From Trametopsis cervina (lineage: Eukaryota > Basidiomycota > Agaricomycetes > Polyporales > Irpicaceae): 64,000 nt of DNA. The stretch is taken from NCBI GenBank assembly GCA_022385755.1, contig MU278350.1, positions 1,560,619-1,624,618 on the forward strand. Direction: 5' to 3'. The notes below the pieces were generated by a model. That model saw nothing but the letters and a program-made list of their open reading frames with translations, was not told the origin of the DNA and did not search any database. Positions 37,254 through 49,050 of the stretch are shown piece by piece (the first letter of the stretch is position 1; each line of letters begins with the position of its first letter). A program made the translations under genes and the position numbers.

Positions 37254-38452
37254 ATGGTGGATCTGTTCTCTCCAGCGTCGAAGGAGCTCGTCTGGTATAT
37301 CACTGGTATGTACGGCTACATACAACGGCCATGCTTCTGTGGACCTGAACTACAATTAAAACCTGCTCCCAGGCACCTCGTCAGGCATGGGGAAGCGCCT
37401 TGTCCCTATCTTGCTCTCACGCGGGGACAAGGTGATCGCAACCGCGCGTTCCGTCGATAAACTGCAAGACCTTCCGAAATCCGCCAACCTGCGTCTGCAA
37501 CAGCTGGATGTCACAGACGGTGCGGGTGTCATACAGCGCAAGATAGACGAAGCAGCCAGCTGGTTCGGTCGCATCGACGTCGTGGTGAACAACGCGGGAA
37601 TTGGCTCGAAGGCGTTTGTAGAGGAAGGCGGGTGAGTCCGAGGTGTCAAGAGTGACGCTGCCAGTGTCTGTTCTGATGGCAAGTATATATAGGTCTGAGC
37701 AGTTCCGGCGACAGTACAACGTGAATGTGTTTGGCGTGCTGGATGTGACGACGGCCGTGCTACCGCACATGCGGGCGAGGCGGACAGGCACCGTTGTTTT
37801 ATTAGGGAGTCGAACGAGTTGGCGATCGGAGGTGAACGTGAGTGCGTCGGGCCGAGATAGTGTACGTCGGCTTAATCATATTCCTCCACAGATGGGAGGT
37901 CAGTGCGCGTGGCGTCGGAGGGACTACGCATATAGCATAATGTGCTAATGAGAGGCGCATTCATTGCAGGTCTCTATGGGTCGTCAAAGGCCGCTGTACG
38001 AGGTGAGATACGCGGTGTGGCCTCGTACGTCGACGCTTACTCTCGGCGCAGTGTTCGGCGAGACTCTTGCTGTGGAGGTCGCCGAGTTCAACATCCGCGT
38101 GCTCATCGTCGAGCCGGGCGCGTTTCGGACAGAGAGTATATTCGCCCAGCCTATGTATGCCGGCAACGATTTCGCGGATTACGACAAGCAGCGCGCGGTC
38201 GCCAAGAAACGGTTCGACGAGATTGACAAGGTGCTGACGGGCGATCCGGTCAAGGCGATGAACATCCTCGCAGACGTCGTGCGTAATGAGGGACGCGCTA
38301 AAGGCAAGCCCTGGCCCTTGTACCTCCCGCTAGGGCAGGAGGCCGAGGACGCTATCCTAGCGAAGACCAAGCTGCTGGAGAGGACGCTGGACGAGTGGCG
38401 TGAGATCATACGCGACACCAAGCTCGACAATCCTGAGAATGCAGATTCATAG
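37254..38452 (+). CDS. Short-chain dehydrogenase/reductase (cluster)
   Basis: NAD(P)-dependent classical SDR. Exons 37254-37305, 37373-37631, 37693-37837, 37892-37898, 37970-38002 and 38052-38452 give 298 residues in frame. Cofactor loop: YITGTSSGMGKRLVP. NNAG motif: VVVNNAGIGS. Catalytic Ser region: LLGSRTSWRSEVN, and active site YGSSKAA (YxxxK). After that: GETLAVEVAEFNIRVLIVEPG. The fourth exon is a 7-nt micro-exon, and the frame works only if it is included. A likely partner for the P450s in oxidising an alcohol to ketone or aldehyde, but the substrate is unknown. Confidence 0.88.
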
Positions 38453-39119
38453 ACTTCATTAGAATATTCCGAGCAGGGTCAGGAAAGCGATGCTGCATAC
38501 GTACATGGGCGAGCGGTGCAGAAGGAGGGTGTGATCCCGAGGGGCAGCCACAAGCGCAGAGGCCACGTGAGAGATGTTCCCACCTGCAAACCTTAAATTA
38601 TGGGTACCTCGCATGTTGTATTTATTTGATCGCACTCGCGCGACGCTTTCCGTGGAAGTTGTTTCGCGACATATCGCTCGTGCTCGCGGGTTCGACCACA
38701 CATCGCCTGCTTGTTTCACTGCTATTACCACGACCGTCACCACCACCGCCACCTGGGTACCCGCTACTCACAGCATGCCTCGGTGCAGCCTCGGTCCGGA
38801 TAGTGCGCTGAGTTGGGTCTGGAATGCTTGCGAGTTTCTTGGTGGAATATTCTGCACAACGGCAGATATACGGAGGAGATCTGGGGCATCGTAACATGCT
38901 GGCATATGTATTATTTCTATCGGGCTCATAGTCGGTCACCGGAATCTGGCTCCTCCGACAGCTGCCCTTAAGGTTCGCAGCGCGCGATAGCTTGGCTCGA
39001 TATTTGATGGCCCTCTCCTCGTCTTCGCTCGAGCACCGTCCCTTGTCCCTCGACCACCTCTAACAGTGCCTGCTGACCCGTCCTCGCCTCAGCACCACCG
39101 GACTCGTCCTCGCTGAGCC
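38453..39119. promoter_or_regulatory. Intergenic, dehydrogenase 3' end and P450 promoter
   Basis: About 670 bp between same-strand genes. The last 100 bp before the P450 start are CT-rich. Nothing else recognised. Confidence 0.45.
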
Positions 39120-41501
39120 ATGATACACAAGGCGACCGTAGTCGCCGCGACGCTCACAGGTCTGTACGTCGTGCATAAGATTGCCGAGTTTCGAAGGGCC
39201 GTCCATGCTGTGAAGTACGTTTTCCGATTTTCCCGGGGCGTTTGTTCGCTCAACTCAATCGTTGATGGCAGTGACCATCCTGGGCTTCGCACTCTCCTCA
39301 ACACGCTCGGTCCAATGGAGAACTTCTTCCCCCGCATATGGGGCGTCACACCTGGGACTTATCATATGTTCCTGCGCAAGCACCGCGACTTTGACCTCTA
39401 TGGCTGGGACGTGATCACATATGTGAGTGGCGTCTGCCCACCTTCATGCGTTGATACCATGCTGATATCGTTATGCAGGTGTCTGCTTTTTGGGGCAGCC
39501 GTACGAACTTCTATGTCGCGGACGCAGATGCGCTGAACGTGAGCCGCTCTTTCTGATCCCGCCAAAGTACCATATTAACAAGTACGCCACCAGGAGATCA
39601 CGACGTACAGAGCTCGATTCCCCAAAGCCATCGACCAGTACAAGGTCCTGCAGTTCTTTGGTGGGAACATTGTGGCGTCAGAAGGCGAGGAGTGGAAACG
39701 CTATCGCAAGATTACAGCACCGGCGTTCTCCGAGGTAATGGACAAACTTAAAAGTATCCGCAAAGGCTTGCTCATAAGTCAATCGCGTTTCCCAACAGCG
39801 CAATAACAAACTCGTATGGGACGAAACAAAGCTAATTGTACAGGATCTGTTCGAGAATGTATGGGGCGAGCAGAAGGAAATCTCCCTCGATCATGCTGTC
39901 GATATCACATTACCCGTGAGTCCCATTGCCGGTATCCCCGATCCCCCCTCGTATCTTACATAACCGTGTGTGCTACAGCTTGCGCTATTCGTTATTGGCA
40001 TTGCCGGGTTCGGTCGTCGCGTACGGTGGGTGGACGAGGAGAAGCTTCCATCCGGACATCAAATGAGCTTTAAGGTACGCATTGTATCCGTGAAGTCCCC
40101 CGACCGACGCTGACCGTATTGCAGTCCTCCCTGCATACCGTTTCTGAAAAAGTCTTCGAGAGACTCGTCATTCCAGAATGGCTGCTCAAGCTCGGGCCAA
40201 CGAAGCACATACGGGAAATCCGGACAAGCTTCGACGAGCTGGAGGTATGCAGTCGGACGGCGCTGTGCGCGGTGTGATGCTGATACTATTTGGCTGCTAG
40301 AAATACCTGCTCGAGATGATCCAGGAACGCAGGCACGCCGAGACGAAGGAGGAACGATATGACCTCTTTAGCAGCCTGCTGGACGCGAACGACGCGGAAT
40401 CGGATAACGGCGAACAGAATTTGACGGATAGTGAACTCATCGGTAGGCCCTCATTTTTGCTCCTCTGGCTGGTACCCTGAATACATGGCCCCGGTATACA
40501 GGCAACCTGTTCATCTACCTACTGGCTGGTACGTCGTGATTCTGTGCATGCTAGAGAATATTATGTTCTGAATTGCAGTGTTTCACAGGACATGAAGTGA
40601 AGCGCACCACCACGCTGTATACGCAAAGGCTAATATCTCCATAGACGACGGCACACACGTTATGTTTCGTGTTTGCGCTCCTTGCGCTCTATCCGGACGA
40701 GCAAGAGGAGCTGTATAAGCACATTACAGCCGTTGTTCCAGACGGCGAACTTCCCGTGCGTCCCCTTCTGAAATTTCTCATTACACCCTCTCACATACCA
40801 ATATCCAGGAATACGAACACATGACGGACCTCACATACTGCATTGCGTGAGTACTCGCATTTTACTCAAACCCACTCGTTGTTGACCCGCACCTCGAAGC
40901 GTCCTGTACGAGACAATGCGTCTATTCCCGCCCGTACACAGTATACCCAAGAGCGTAGCAGAAGATACCACTCTAACGATCACGAACGCCGCCGGAGAGA
41001 AGACGACGCTCGTCATGCCCGCAGGCTCCACCATCTCTATGCACATCCCCGGGCTGCATTACAACCGTACGTCCCCCATCCTCCTCATCCTCCTTCCCCA
41101 CCCCTGTCTCTCCATCCTATGCTGACATCCGCCACAGCCCGCTACTGGAAAGATCCACACGCATTCAAGCCCAGCCGTTTCCTCGACCCCGACTGGCGCA
41201 GGGACGCCTTCCTGCCATTCAGCGCCGGGCCCCGTGCGTGCCTCGGCCGCCGATTCTCCGAGACGGAGTCGGTGGCGACGATCGCGATGGTCGTGCTCCG
41301 GTATAAGATCACGGTGAAGGAGGAGGCACGGTTTGCGGGGGAGACGTTTGAGGAGAGGAAGGAGAGGGTGCTGAGGAGTCGGCCGGGCGTGAGTCAGACG
41401 TGAGTATTTGAGTTATCCTTTTCCAGAGACGTCGTGTGGCGGAGAGCTGATGACTTTGTAGACCAATCCGCGTGCCTTTGACGTTCACTCGTCGCGAGTG
41501 A
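39120..41501 (+). CDS. Cytochrome P450 (second of the cluster), 15 exons
   Basis: Exons 39120-39214, 39272-39422, 39479-39538, 39594-39734, 39799-39915, 39979-40074, 40125-40244, 40301-40442, 40502-40528, 40589-40596, 40645-40755, 40809-40846, 40900-41066, 41138-41399 and 41462-41501 give 524 residues in frame. Signatures: GEEWKRYRKITAPAFSE (helix C), FIYLLAGHETTAHTL (I-helix), ETMR (ExxR), FKPSRF, and haem loop FSAGPRACLGRRFSE. The I-helix motif is split by an 8-nt micro-exon (40589-40596) supplying the end of Gly, then His and Glu. The first intron is 57 bp and lacks a stop. Paralogue of the P450 at 44395. Confidence 0.92.
40589..40596 (+). other. 8-nt micro-exon in the P450 I-helix
   Basis: Bases GACATGAA between a CACAG acceptor and a GTGAAG donor. 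Joining it restores AGHETT without frame shift; leaving it out breaks the frame and the oxygen-activation motif. Confidence 0.85.
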
Positions 41502-41853
41502 GATGAGCCTTGGGTTGGCCTGGTGTTCGTTACCGCTCGTTCGACGCGGTAGGATGGCCAGACTCGGGATGAGGATACGATTCTCGTGGACTTTGGATCT
41601 TGGATCTACTTTTGTAGGTTTTGCACTTCATGACCTTTCACGACGCAGCAGCACATCATGAACCTCCACTCAAAATGTATATGGCATTTCCTGGAGTATA
41701 GCCTGTATAGATCTTGGAGCGACCACCTCTAACAAGGGCGCAACGGCGTCGCAGTACTTTCTGACACGATACCATGATTTAGCATTCTATGCCGACTGTT
41801 CATTACTATGGTAGAATATTCACCTGTTCCCTGACTGTTGCCTCAGTTCAATC
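41502..41853. other. Intergenic between convergent P450 and G-patch genes
   Basis: About 350 bp of 3' sequence; nothing recognised. Confidence 0.45.
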
Positions 41854-43065
41854 CTATCCCTCATTTAAGCTGGCAAGAAGTTGCCTCCGCTGCTCCGAAT
41901 CTGCCTTCGCCAGTCTCGCAAAGCTTCGTGTGCCTCGTCCTACGACTGTCTTCATTCTCTTCGTCTCCTCATTCGACCGTATATGGGCAGCCAGCGCGGC
42001 CTGATTGTGCGTTACCCGTTTCTTCGAGGCCTTGTACGGCCCAACAGTCTTAGCCTTCAGGCCAATCCCAAGGCGGTCAGATTTGAGGATGGTCGGTATC
42101 GGCGTGAGAAGCGGTGTCGAGTGTGGGGAAGCCTCTCTTGTCGAAAGGGCCGCCGATGAGGAAATGTCGGGCTTCGTACGTAATCCCGTGTCTGGTGCCT
42201 CGATCTCCTCGATTTCGTCCTCAGGGTCGGAGAGCGTCAGATCCACGATCTCGACTTCGCGTAATTCGGTGATTTCGCCGGCTTCATCAAGTCGCACCTC
42301 TCGCTGTTCCGTCTTCACCGTGATCTCGCCTCTAGATTCCTCACTGTCCAGCATGAATCTCGACGACGAGGCCACGGGCTGCTGCGCTATCTGACGAGCG
42401 ACGGTGGCCCCCAGTCCCTCCCCTTCATTCCAGCCGCTCCTCTGCAACATGCTCCATCCTTTGTTCGTGGGACCAAGGGCGAGAAACACCGGAGGCTTCA
42501 CTGGTTGTTTTGGTACGGGCGGTTCACGGTCTAGGATGTCGGCGAGGGTTGGAGGGGGTGTCGAGGATATAGATGGAGGTTCTGATTGGAGGGCTCGCGA
42601 GATGAACCAATTCTTCTTGTCTGGTCGAGAATGTGAAGATGAACGAGCAGTGCTCTGAGGAGCCGTATACGGACGGGGTGTTGCCGATTCTTCCGGTTGT
42701 CTGGTAGTGGTGATACTACTCGAACTCGTGTCTGAAGTCTGTAGGTGATTGCTTCGGCTCGTCAATGAGCGATACCAGCTGCTCACTTCAGATCGCGGTT
42801 CTTCAGCTGGCGGCTGCAGAGCTATTCGAGGAATCCCCCCTAGCATGTTATTGACTTCATCGTAAGATACGGTTGCGGGAACAAACCGAGGAGCTGCTGC
42901 GAGACGACGTTGTGCACCAAACGTGGATTCTGTCTGCCATGGATCCTCTTCGTCTGCTTGTTCTTCGGACTCGGAATGTGAAGGTATCTGCCCTGTTTCT
43001 ATTTCGAGAGCCTCACGGTCTTTGGGATCGTAATGAGAGCGTATGTAGTGTGTGACTGTGGCCAT
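41854..43065 (-). CDS. G-patch domain protein
   Basis: A single open exon of 403 residues starting MATVTHYIRSHYDPKDREAL. The G-patch is at about residues 200-225 (NKGWSMLQRSGWNEGEGLGA), with the usual Gly spacing. A long acidic stretch follows, and near the end comes a basic region (DRLGIGLKAKTVGPYKASKK). G-patch proteins bind RNA or activate DEAH helicases in splicing or ribosome assembly. It has no obvious link to terpene synthesis, so it is probably a bystander inside the cluster. Confidence 0.85.
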   Translation of the reverse strand: MATVTHYIRSHYDPKDREALEIETGQIPSHSESEEQADEEDPWQTESTFGAQRRLAAAPRFVPATVSYDEVNNMLGGIPRIALQPPAEEPRSEVSSWYRSLTSRSNHLQTSDTSSSSITTTRQPEESATPRPYTAPQSTARSSSHSRPDKKNWFISRALQSEPPSISSTPPPTLADILDREPPVPKQPVKPPVFLALGPTNKGWSMLQRSGWNEGEGLGATVARQIAQQPVASSSRFMLDSEESRGEITVKTEQREVRLDEAGEITELREVEIVDLTLSDPEDEIEEIEAPDTGLRTKPDISSSAALSTREASPHSTPLLTPIPTILKSDRLGIGLKAKTVGPYKASKKRVTHNQAALAAHIRSNEETKRMKTVVGRGTRSFARLAKADSEQRRQLLASLNEG

Positions 43066-44394
43066 GAAGATGACGGTCGTTCAACAATAATGAACACCAA
43101 GCACGGCGGCGGTATTGTGGCGTTCAACTATTACGTAAGCTGTTGCCGTACAGTAGTTCAACGATCCGCCCTCCTCTCTCTGATATCATCCACGACTGTG
43201 CTCACGGGTCCTGTCATATCAGACGATAAATCGAATCTTATTCGTGACTCTCAATTATCCTCAATATCGGAGGCTAGACTACAGCCTGGCTGGGAGCCCA
43301 TCTCTAAGGTATGTTCCTTAATATTGTTCTAATTGCTCCCCCAATTCACGATGTCATGCACAGTAAAATCACTCAGTGAAGCTCGATATGATAAATGAAT
43401 TTCGCCTGTCGCGCGGTAATGGTATGAGATATGCGCAAGCTGCTGGCTAATGTCATCGGTTTGCTCGCATTATTCGTCAGCCACGGCTACCTGTACACTT
43501 GAGTCAAAGTTTGTTGATCAAGTTGGTCATCATACATGAATATGAATATTGACTTCTATTATTGTTCAGCGTCCTAGGGTCAGCTGCTGACATGCGTTAT
43601 CCAACTTACCACCAGAACGTCGGGCCGAACGCTGCCCTATACTTACAGAGAGCGATGTTGTTGCCAGAGTGGAATCTGGATGCTGAAAGTGGATTCTTCG
43701 ACAGCCGGGGCCCGTTCATGTAATATGGCGACTAGGAATTTCTAGGAGGACGCTCAAGAAAGGAACCTATTCGGCTTATTCCAACTGGACTGACCGGGCG
43801 CCGGGTGTCAAACAATTCCCTGTCTGTGTTGTATCTACAGACCATGCCTTGGTATCTATGCGGGCCACTGTTTAGTCATGCGCTGAGCAGGCGACTTCAT
43901 GTCGCCCAAGATTTCCACTACAGAGGTCTACATCCCACAGGATCGCGCATACAGTAACAACGTTCGTGATGGCCACGTTCCCCATGCCGTATGTCAGGCA
44001 ACTTAGATTCCGAGAATCCTGGTCCGCGTGTAAGACTTCTCCGAACTCCCCATCTAGGACTTTGCGAGCATTGGACAGATTACTGAGCAGTAGAACATCA
44101 TAGAACATGAATCAATCATGATGATCACCAGGTATGTGCACCTCCACCTTTCCTGTGAGGCGGTGGGGGCTCCCTGATTAACTAATTTTGCTACGCCCAG
44201 AGGTCATGTGGAGTTGCACATCGTCAGGTTGTTGAACAACCCCTACCGTGCACAGTTGAGCGCAGAGAGCCATGTAGACCGATAAGGGGCTAGACATCTG
44301 AGCCGAGACTGTTTGGATCACACCGCGAACTAGTTATTACCTTCCGGACCTTTCTGACCCCGCTCCCATCTTCGACCTCTCGCATGATAACAAT
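43066..44394. promoter_or_regulatory. Divergent intergenic region, G-patch and third P450, 1.3 kb
   Basis: Relatively AT-rich with no convincing coding frame. Carries the promoters of both neighbours. Confidence 0.45.
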
Positions 44395-46766
44395 ATGAGT
44401 GCTATAACTCTGGCGCTGTTGTGTCTCTTCCTCTACCACGTTGCCTCTCGGGCGATACAGCTGTACAAGGCTCTGAAGAGCATCGGGTGCGTGATTCTGC
44501 TAGAAAGTGCAAGTTATTTACCCTTGAAGCTGACACCACCCTGCTCGGGATGAATAGATTTTATCCTGGCGACCGATGGTTGTTCTCGGATATGCGCACG
44601 CCGATGAGGTTCATCCTGCCATGTCGCATTCCGTATGTAAGCCCCGGTAAAGCTGCACCAGGACAACGCGTGTATAGCGACTATAAGCGACACGGATGTG
44701 ACGTGATTTCTCAGGTGAGCCCTCCGTGCTGAGAGTGTGCTGTCAGTACTCAGGCTGATTGCTGAGAGTGCAGGTCTCGGTGTATCCAATCCAAACATCG
44801 TTCCTCATTGCAGATCCCGACATCATACATGTGAGTGCGTTCGCCTTCACCCTTACAGTTTCTCTGATACTCAGGGCAATGTACAGAAAATAGCATCCGC
44901 ACGCCATCTTTACCCTAAGCCCATCGACGTCTACGAAGTCCTCAATATTTATGGCCCGAGTATTCTTGTATCAGAAGGCGAAGAATGGAAACGTTATCGT
45001 AAGATCGCTAATCCCAGCTTTTCCGAGGTCAGAGAGTGTGCGTCACTCAGCGCTCATACTCATGCTCATCTTCTTTCCTCTGCAGCGAAATAATAGCCTT
45101 GTGTGGGAAGAGTCTCAGAGGATTATGCTGGAGCTGCTAGACGAAGAGTGGCGCGGTCAGGAGACGGTTATTGACGAAAATATCTTGATAACAAGCACGT
45201 CGGTCCGTCATTCTTATCTTCGTCGTGGTCCACTTTCTTGAAACGAAGGACTCACTGCTTCGTATAGGTCACTCTCTTTGTCATCAGCTCTGCCGTTTTC
45301 GGGCAACGTATATCCTGGAAAGACGAAGGGTTACGCAGTGCCGGATTCGACTTCAGCTTCAAGGAAACCATGTATCACGCCTCTACTCACATCTTCGCAA
45401 AGGTAGGCTTACCCGAATGGCTGCTTAAGCTTGGCATAACGTCGAAGCTACGCACCACCTATATAGCTTTCGAACTAATGGAGGTGCAGTACCCGGAATA
45501 ACAAGATATGATCTGTATATGTCTAATACTTGCGTAGAGATATTTGTTGGAGATGGTTCAGCAACGCGAGAACGCAGAGGTGAAGGTGGAACGTCATGAC
45601 CTGTTAAGTGGACTGCTGGACGCGACCGATGAAGAATTTAGTGGGTACAGGAAGCTGACGGATAGGGAAGTTCTCAGTGAGTTTCTTCCCTTCCGTAACG
45701 TCACTAGGCATCTCACACGTAATAGGCAATATTTTTATCTTCCTCATGGCAGGTGGGTTCTACCTCCTCATGGACACGGTGACTTGGGTCACTCACACGT
45801 CTTACGCTTGCAGGCCATGAAGTAAAACTATTTTAATCTGCTTAGAGACGCATCTTACACGGCTTACAGACTACGGCGAATACCCTAGCGTTTACATTAA
45901 TACTGCTTGCGCTCTATCCGGAGGAGCAGAAGAGACTCTATGAACAGTGTAAGTCCGTTTTGGGGGACAACGAAATTCCTGTGAGCCAGAATATTTCACA
46001 TACGTTGATAATGCGTTGAACTCCGCTAGAAATACGAGGACATGAGCTCATATACTTACGCAATGGCGTGCGTATCCGAGTTTAACTTCTACAGAGCTGC
46101 TGCTGATATACATTCGTAGCGTATTTTACGAAACACTGCGCCTTTTCCCTCCCGTGTCAGCCATACCGAAAGTGGCCGCAGAAGACAGCGTCCTGTACGC
46201 GACCAATGCGGTCGGGGAGAAAATCCCCATAGTCGTACCCAAGGGCACGGACCTCTTGCTCCATGTAATGGCCCTACACCAGCACCGTAAGTGTCTTGAC
46301 AGAGGGGCTTTTGTGCGCGCACGAGGCCTTACCATCGACTTAGCGAAATACTGGGAAAACCCGACCGAGTTCCAGCCCTCACGCTTCATGAAGCCTGATT
46401 GGCCGCGAGACGCCTTCATCCCGTTCAGCGAAGGCATGCGCTCATGCATAGGTCGCAGGTACGCGAGCACCAGTGGTATTAATTCGTCGTAAGAGTGATA
46501 TTTCCAATTATGTACAGGTTCGCCGAGGTTGAGGTGGTCGCTGTCCTCACGCTTTTGAGCTTGAAATTCGAGATCGAGGTGAAGGTGGAGCCTCAATTTG
46601 CCGGGGAAAGCTTCGAACAACGGAAAGCGAGACTACTTTCTTGGGATGGGCTGTTGACCCTTACGTGAGTGCATGCTCCTCGACTCCTCAGAGTATATTG
46701 GGCATCTGAGACACCTCGCTTTTTAGCCCTGGCAAAGTCCCTCTGGTTTTCCACAGGCGCAAGTGA
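44395..46766 (+). CDS. Cytochrome P450 (third of the cluster), many exons
   Basis: Paralogue of the P450 at 39120, with the same exon layout where I compared it. It starts MSAITLALLCLFLYHVASRA (anchor). Early exons are 44395-44486 and 44558-44714; the last exon ends at 46766 with the residues VPLVFHRRK. Signatures: GEEWKRYRKIANPSFSE, FIFLMAGHETTANTL, ETLR, FQPSRF, and haem loop FSEGMRSCIGRRFAE. The I-helix again uses a 27-nt exon (45726-45752) followed by an 8-nt micro-exon (45814-45821). All frames I followed stay open, so the gene appears intact. One donor (after ILITSTS, phase 0, GTCCGT) is weak. Confidence 0.88.
45814..45821 (+). other. 8-nt micro-exon in the third P450
   Basis: Bases GCCATGAA between a TTGCAG acceptor and a GTAAAA donor. 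Same size, phase and position in the protein as 40589-40596. Confidence 0.82.
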
Positions 46767-47451
46767 CATGCTAGGAGAGAGTTTGCTATGTGAACGTATC
46801 GCTGCTCTTGCAAATTATATGAGAATGCCACGTATCCAACGAAATAGCGCACCCTCAGGTTGCCGTTGCTTCTTGTTCAAAGCATAGCGGAGCTACAACA
46901 AAGGAGCCACTATAAGACATCGGCATCGACTCAACACTTTGCAGAGTTTACGCTGTGCTACTGCTGGGACTTGCTGCCGTCAACTACGAAACACTATATT
47001 GAGGGAAACGTCCTTGCCATTAGCTACTGCTATTTCGCTTGATTTGAGTTCGTGTCCCGGCTCCTAGAACGCATACCGAACGTTCCTGAACTGTCGGTGT
47101 TTTCATTGTCTTGGAGTGCAGGAGCCTGAGACATCTAAGCGAGCAAGACTGATTGCAATAGGCAAGCCAAACATTGCCCGCTGCAGGTGCGATGCCATTC
47201 GTACGTGCTGCGGGATGTGGGGGAAAAGTGCAGATTGATGATACGGATATGGCGAAGATGCAAAATAAGGCCCTAGCGTGTCTCAGATTGGGGAGCTCTA
47301 CTAGACGAAGGACTTTTGACCTTCTTGGACCACAGCACCCTTGGTGCTTATTCTAAATGAACTCGGATAGCTGTCTGCTGGTAGGCGTATTGATTGTATC
47401 AACAAATCTATTTCCACTCACTTCGTATCCCTGCGTGCCTCGTAAAAGAGG
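46767..47451. other. Intergenic between convergent P450 and PPOX genes
   Basis: About 685 bp of 3' sequence. No supported gene. Confidence 0.45.
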
Positions 47452-49050
47452 TCACGTCCACTCCCGACCAACTTGTCTTCCCTGCTCAATACAATCCGCC
47501 ACGCTCACTCCTCCCACACCCGCTCCAACAACTTTCAGCCGCCCTCTCCATAGGCTTTCAGCAGCGCTTTGCAGCTCCTGTGTTCTCTTCACGTGTCCGA
47601 CGGTCGGAACCGGTATACAGTCGCGCATCGCGTGTACCTGGAAAAGAGCTGGTTCTGGGATAGGTGTCTGGGGCTGCAAGTGGTTCGTGAGATGCTGCAA
47701 AACACGTTCGACGGTGACAGGTGGGAGGGAAGACTCCGAACGAATCATCATTGTAAGCTTTGTGAACCTCGGCGCATCCGGTGATGTATATTCATCTTGC
47801 GCACTGAGCGAGCACGAATCAAAGACTGTTCCAAGGACCTCGACGTGGCCATCTTCCGCCCTGGGCACCAGGTAGCCGAAGCCTTCGGGGTGAATTGGCA
47901 CTGACGTAGGCGGGAATACAACGTTAACGACGTTCACTGAGGAGGAAGGGTTTGCAGTAAGATTCGGAAGGAGAGGCTGAGAAGAGCGCTGTAAAAGCGA
48001 GCCCAAGACAGGCAGAGGGATGGCTGAGACGATGTGAGAGGAGGATATCTCCCTCCCTCCCTCGCTGTGTATCTGTTGCATGCATCAGCCAAATGTGCCA
48101 AGATGAGAGCGCATGAAGTGAGAGTAGGCGCACGATAATATTTCCTTCCGCAGTATTATTCTGTAAGGTGGCAGCACTGTCATTTATTACAATTTCGACA
48201 TTGGGGCGTCGTCGGACAGCGTATTCCAAGGTCGCAGTCAGAGTTGACATTCCATCGTGGAATGAATATACGCTGACGTCTTCCAACAGTTTCGGGATGT
48301 CTCCCAGTTCATAATCATCCGCGCTAGCAGGACCGGAACGATCGGAGCGCGTGAGCATCCCGCGCACAATGCTCCCCTTCCCCCGTAGAGTAGCCTCCCA
48401 CAACGAAGGAAACGCAGCCTTTACGCTGAGTTGTCTAGCGTCTGCCGCGTATATTCCGTGAACAAGTGCGCTTCCGAGTAGGCGGGCGAGGTCAGGACCA
48501 ATGCGAGCAGCGAGGAAGTGTTCTAGTGAATCGTCTTCCAGCTTAACGCCTTTTCCATAACGCTTGAACGGTTCGAAAGCTATCGCTTTCGCTAACCTTC
48601 GACCAAGAGGAGAGGCTAACGCGCTTGTGACAGACGACGGAAGGGCCGTGAGGCCATTCGTCCCCGGTATGTGTAGGAAACGAGTTCGTGCAGCTGGCGC
48701 GCTCTTCGGTACTGTTATCAAAGACGACTGCAGGCCGAGCAGATTTATCTATGAATCATATTTGCATTGTGTCAGCATCACACAGATGAAGAGAATGGTG
48801 CACGTGCCAATTCGAGCGTAGATTTGCCATTCGGTCTCAAAGTTCTTGGCCCTCTTTCCATGAGGATACGCGCAATGTTGCCGTGGCTGTCTTTGACTTC
48901 AACACGTTCACTAGACACCCATCCGCCTGCACGAGGAGATTTCTCAAGTAAAGTGATCGCAGCACCTGGGAACCGTTTGGACAGGTGGTATGCGGAGGAT
49001 AGACCGGTGAGGCCGCCGCCCAAGATAGATATGTGCGTTGGCGGGGGCAT
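47452..49050 (-). CDS. HEM14: Protoporphyrinogen oxidase
   Basis: Mitochondrial FAD enzyme for the penultimate step of haem synthesis. Three exons on the minus strand. N-terminal FAD-binding motif: ISILGGGLTGLSSAYHLSK, then EKSPRAGGWVSSE and MERGPRTLRP. The middle exon carries EPFKRYGKGVKLEDDSLEHF and ALVHGIYAADARQLSVKAAF. The last exon ends with LKVVGAGVGGVSVADCIEQG, the C-terminal FAD contact. The first intron can be read two ways: a canonical but 35-bp GTGTGA intron, or a 59-bp intron with a GC donor that gives the more usual STLELINLLGL. The ATG at 49050 gives the standard N-terminus. Confidence 0.93.

Noticed and set aside
38640..38700. GGTTCGA motif resembling a tRNA B box
   Set aside because: No matching A box or foldable cloverleaf found around it.
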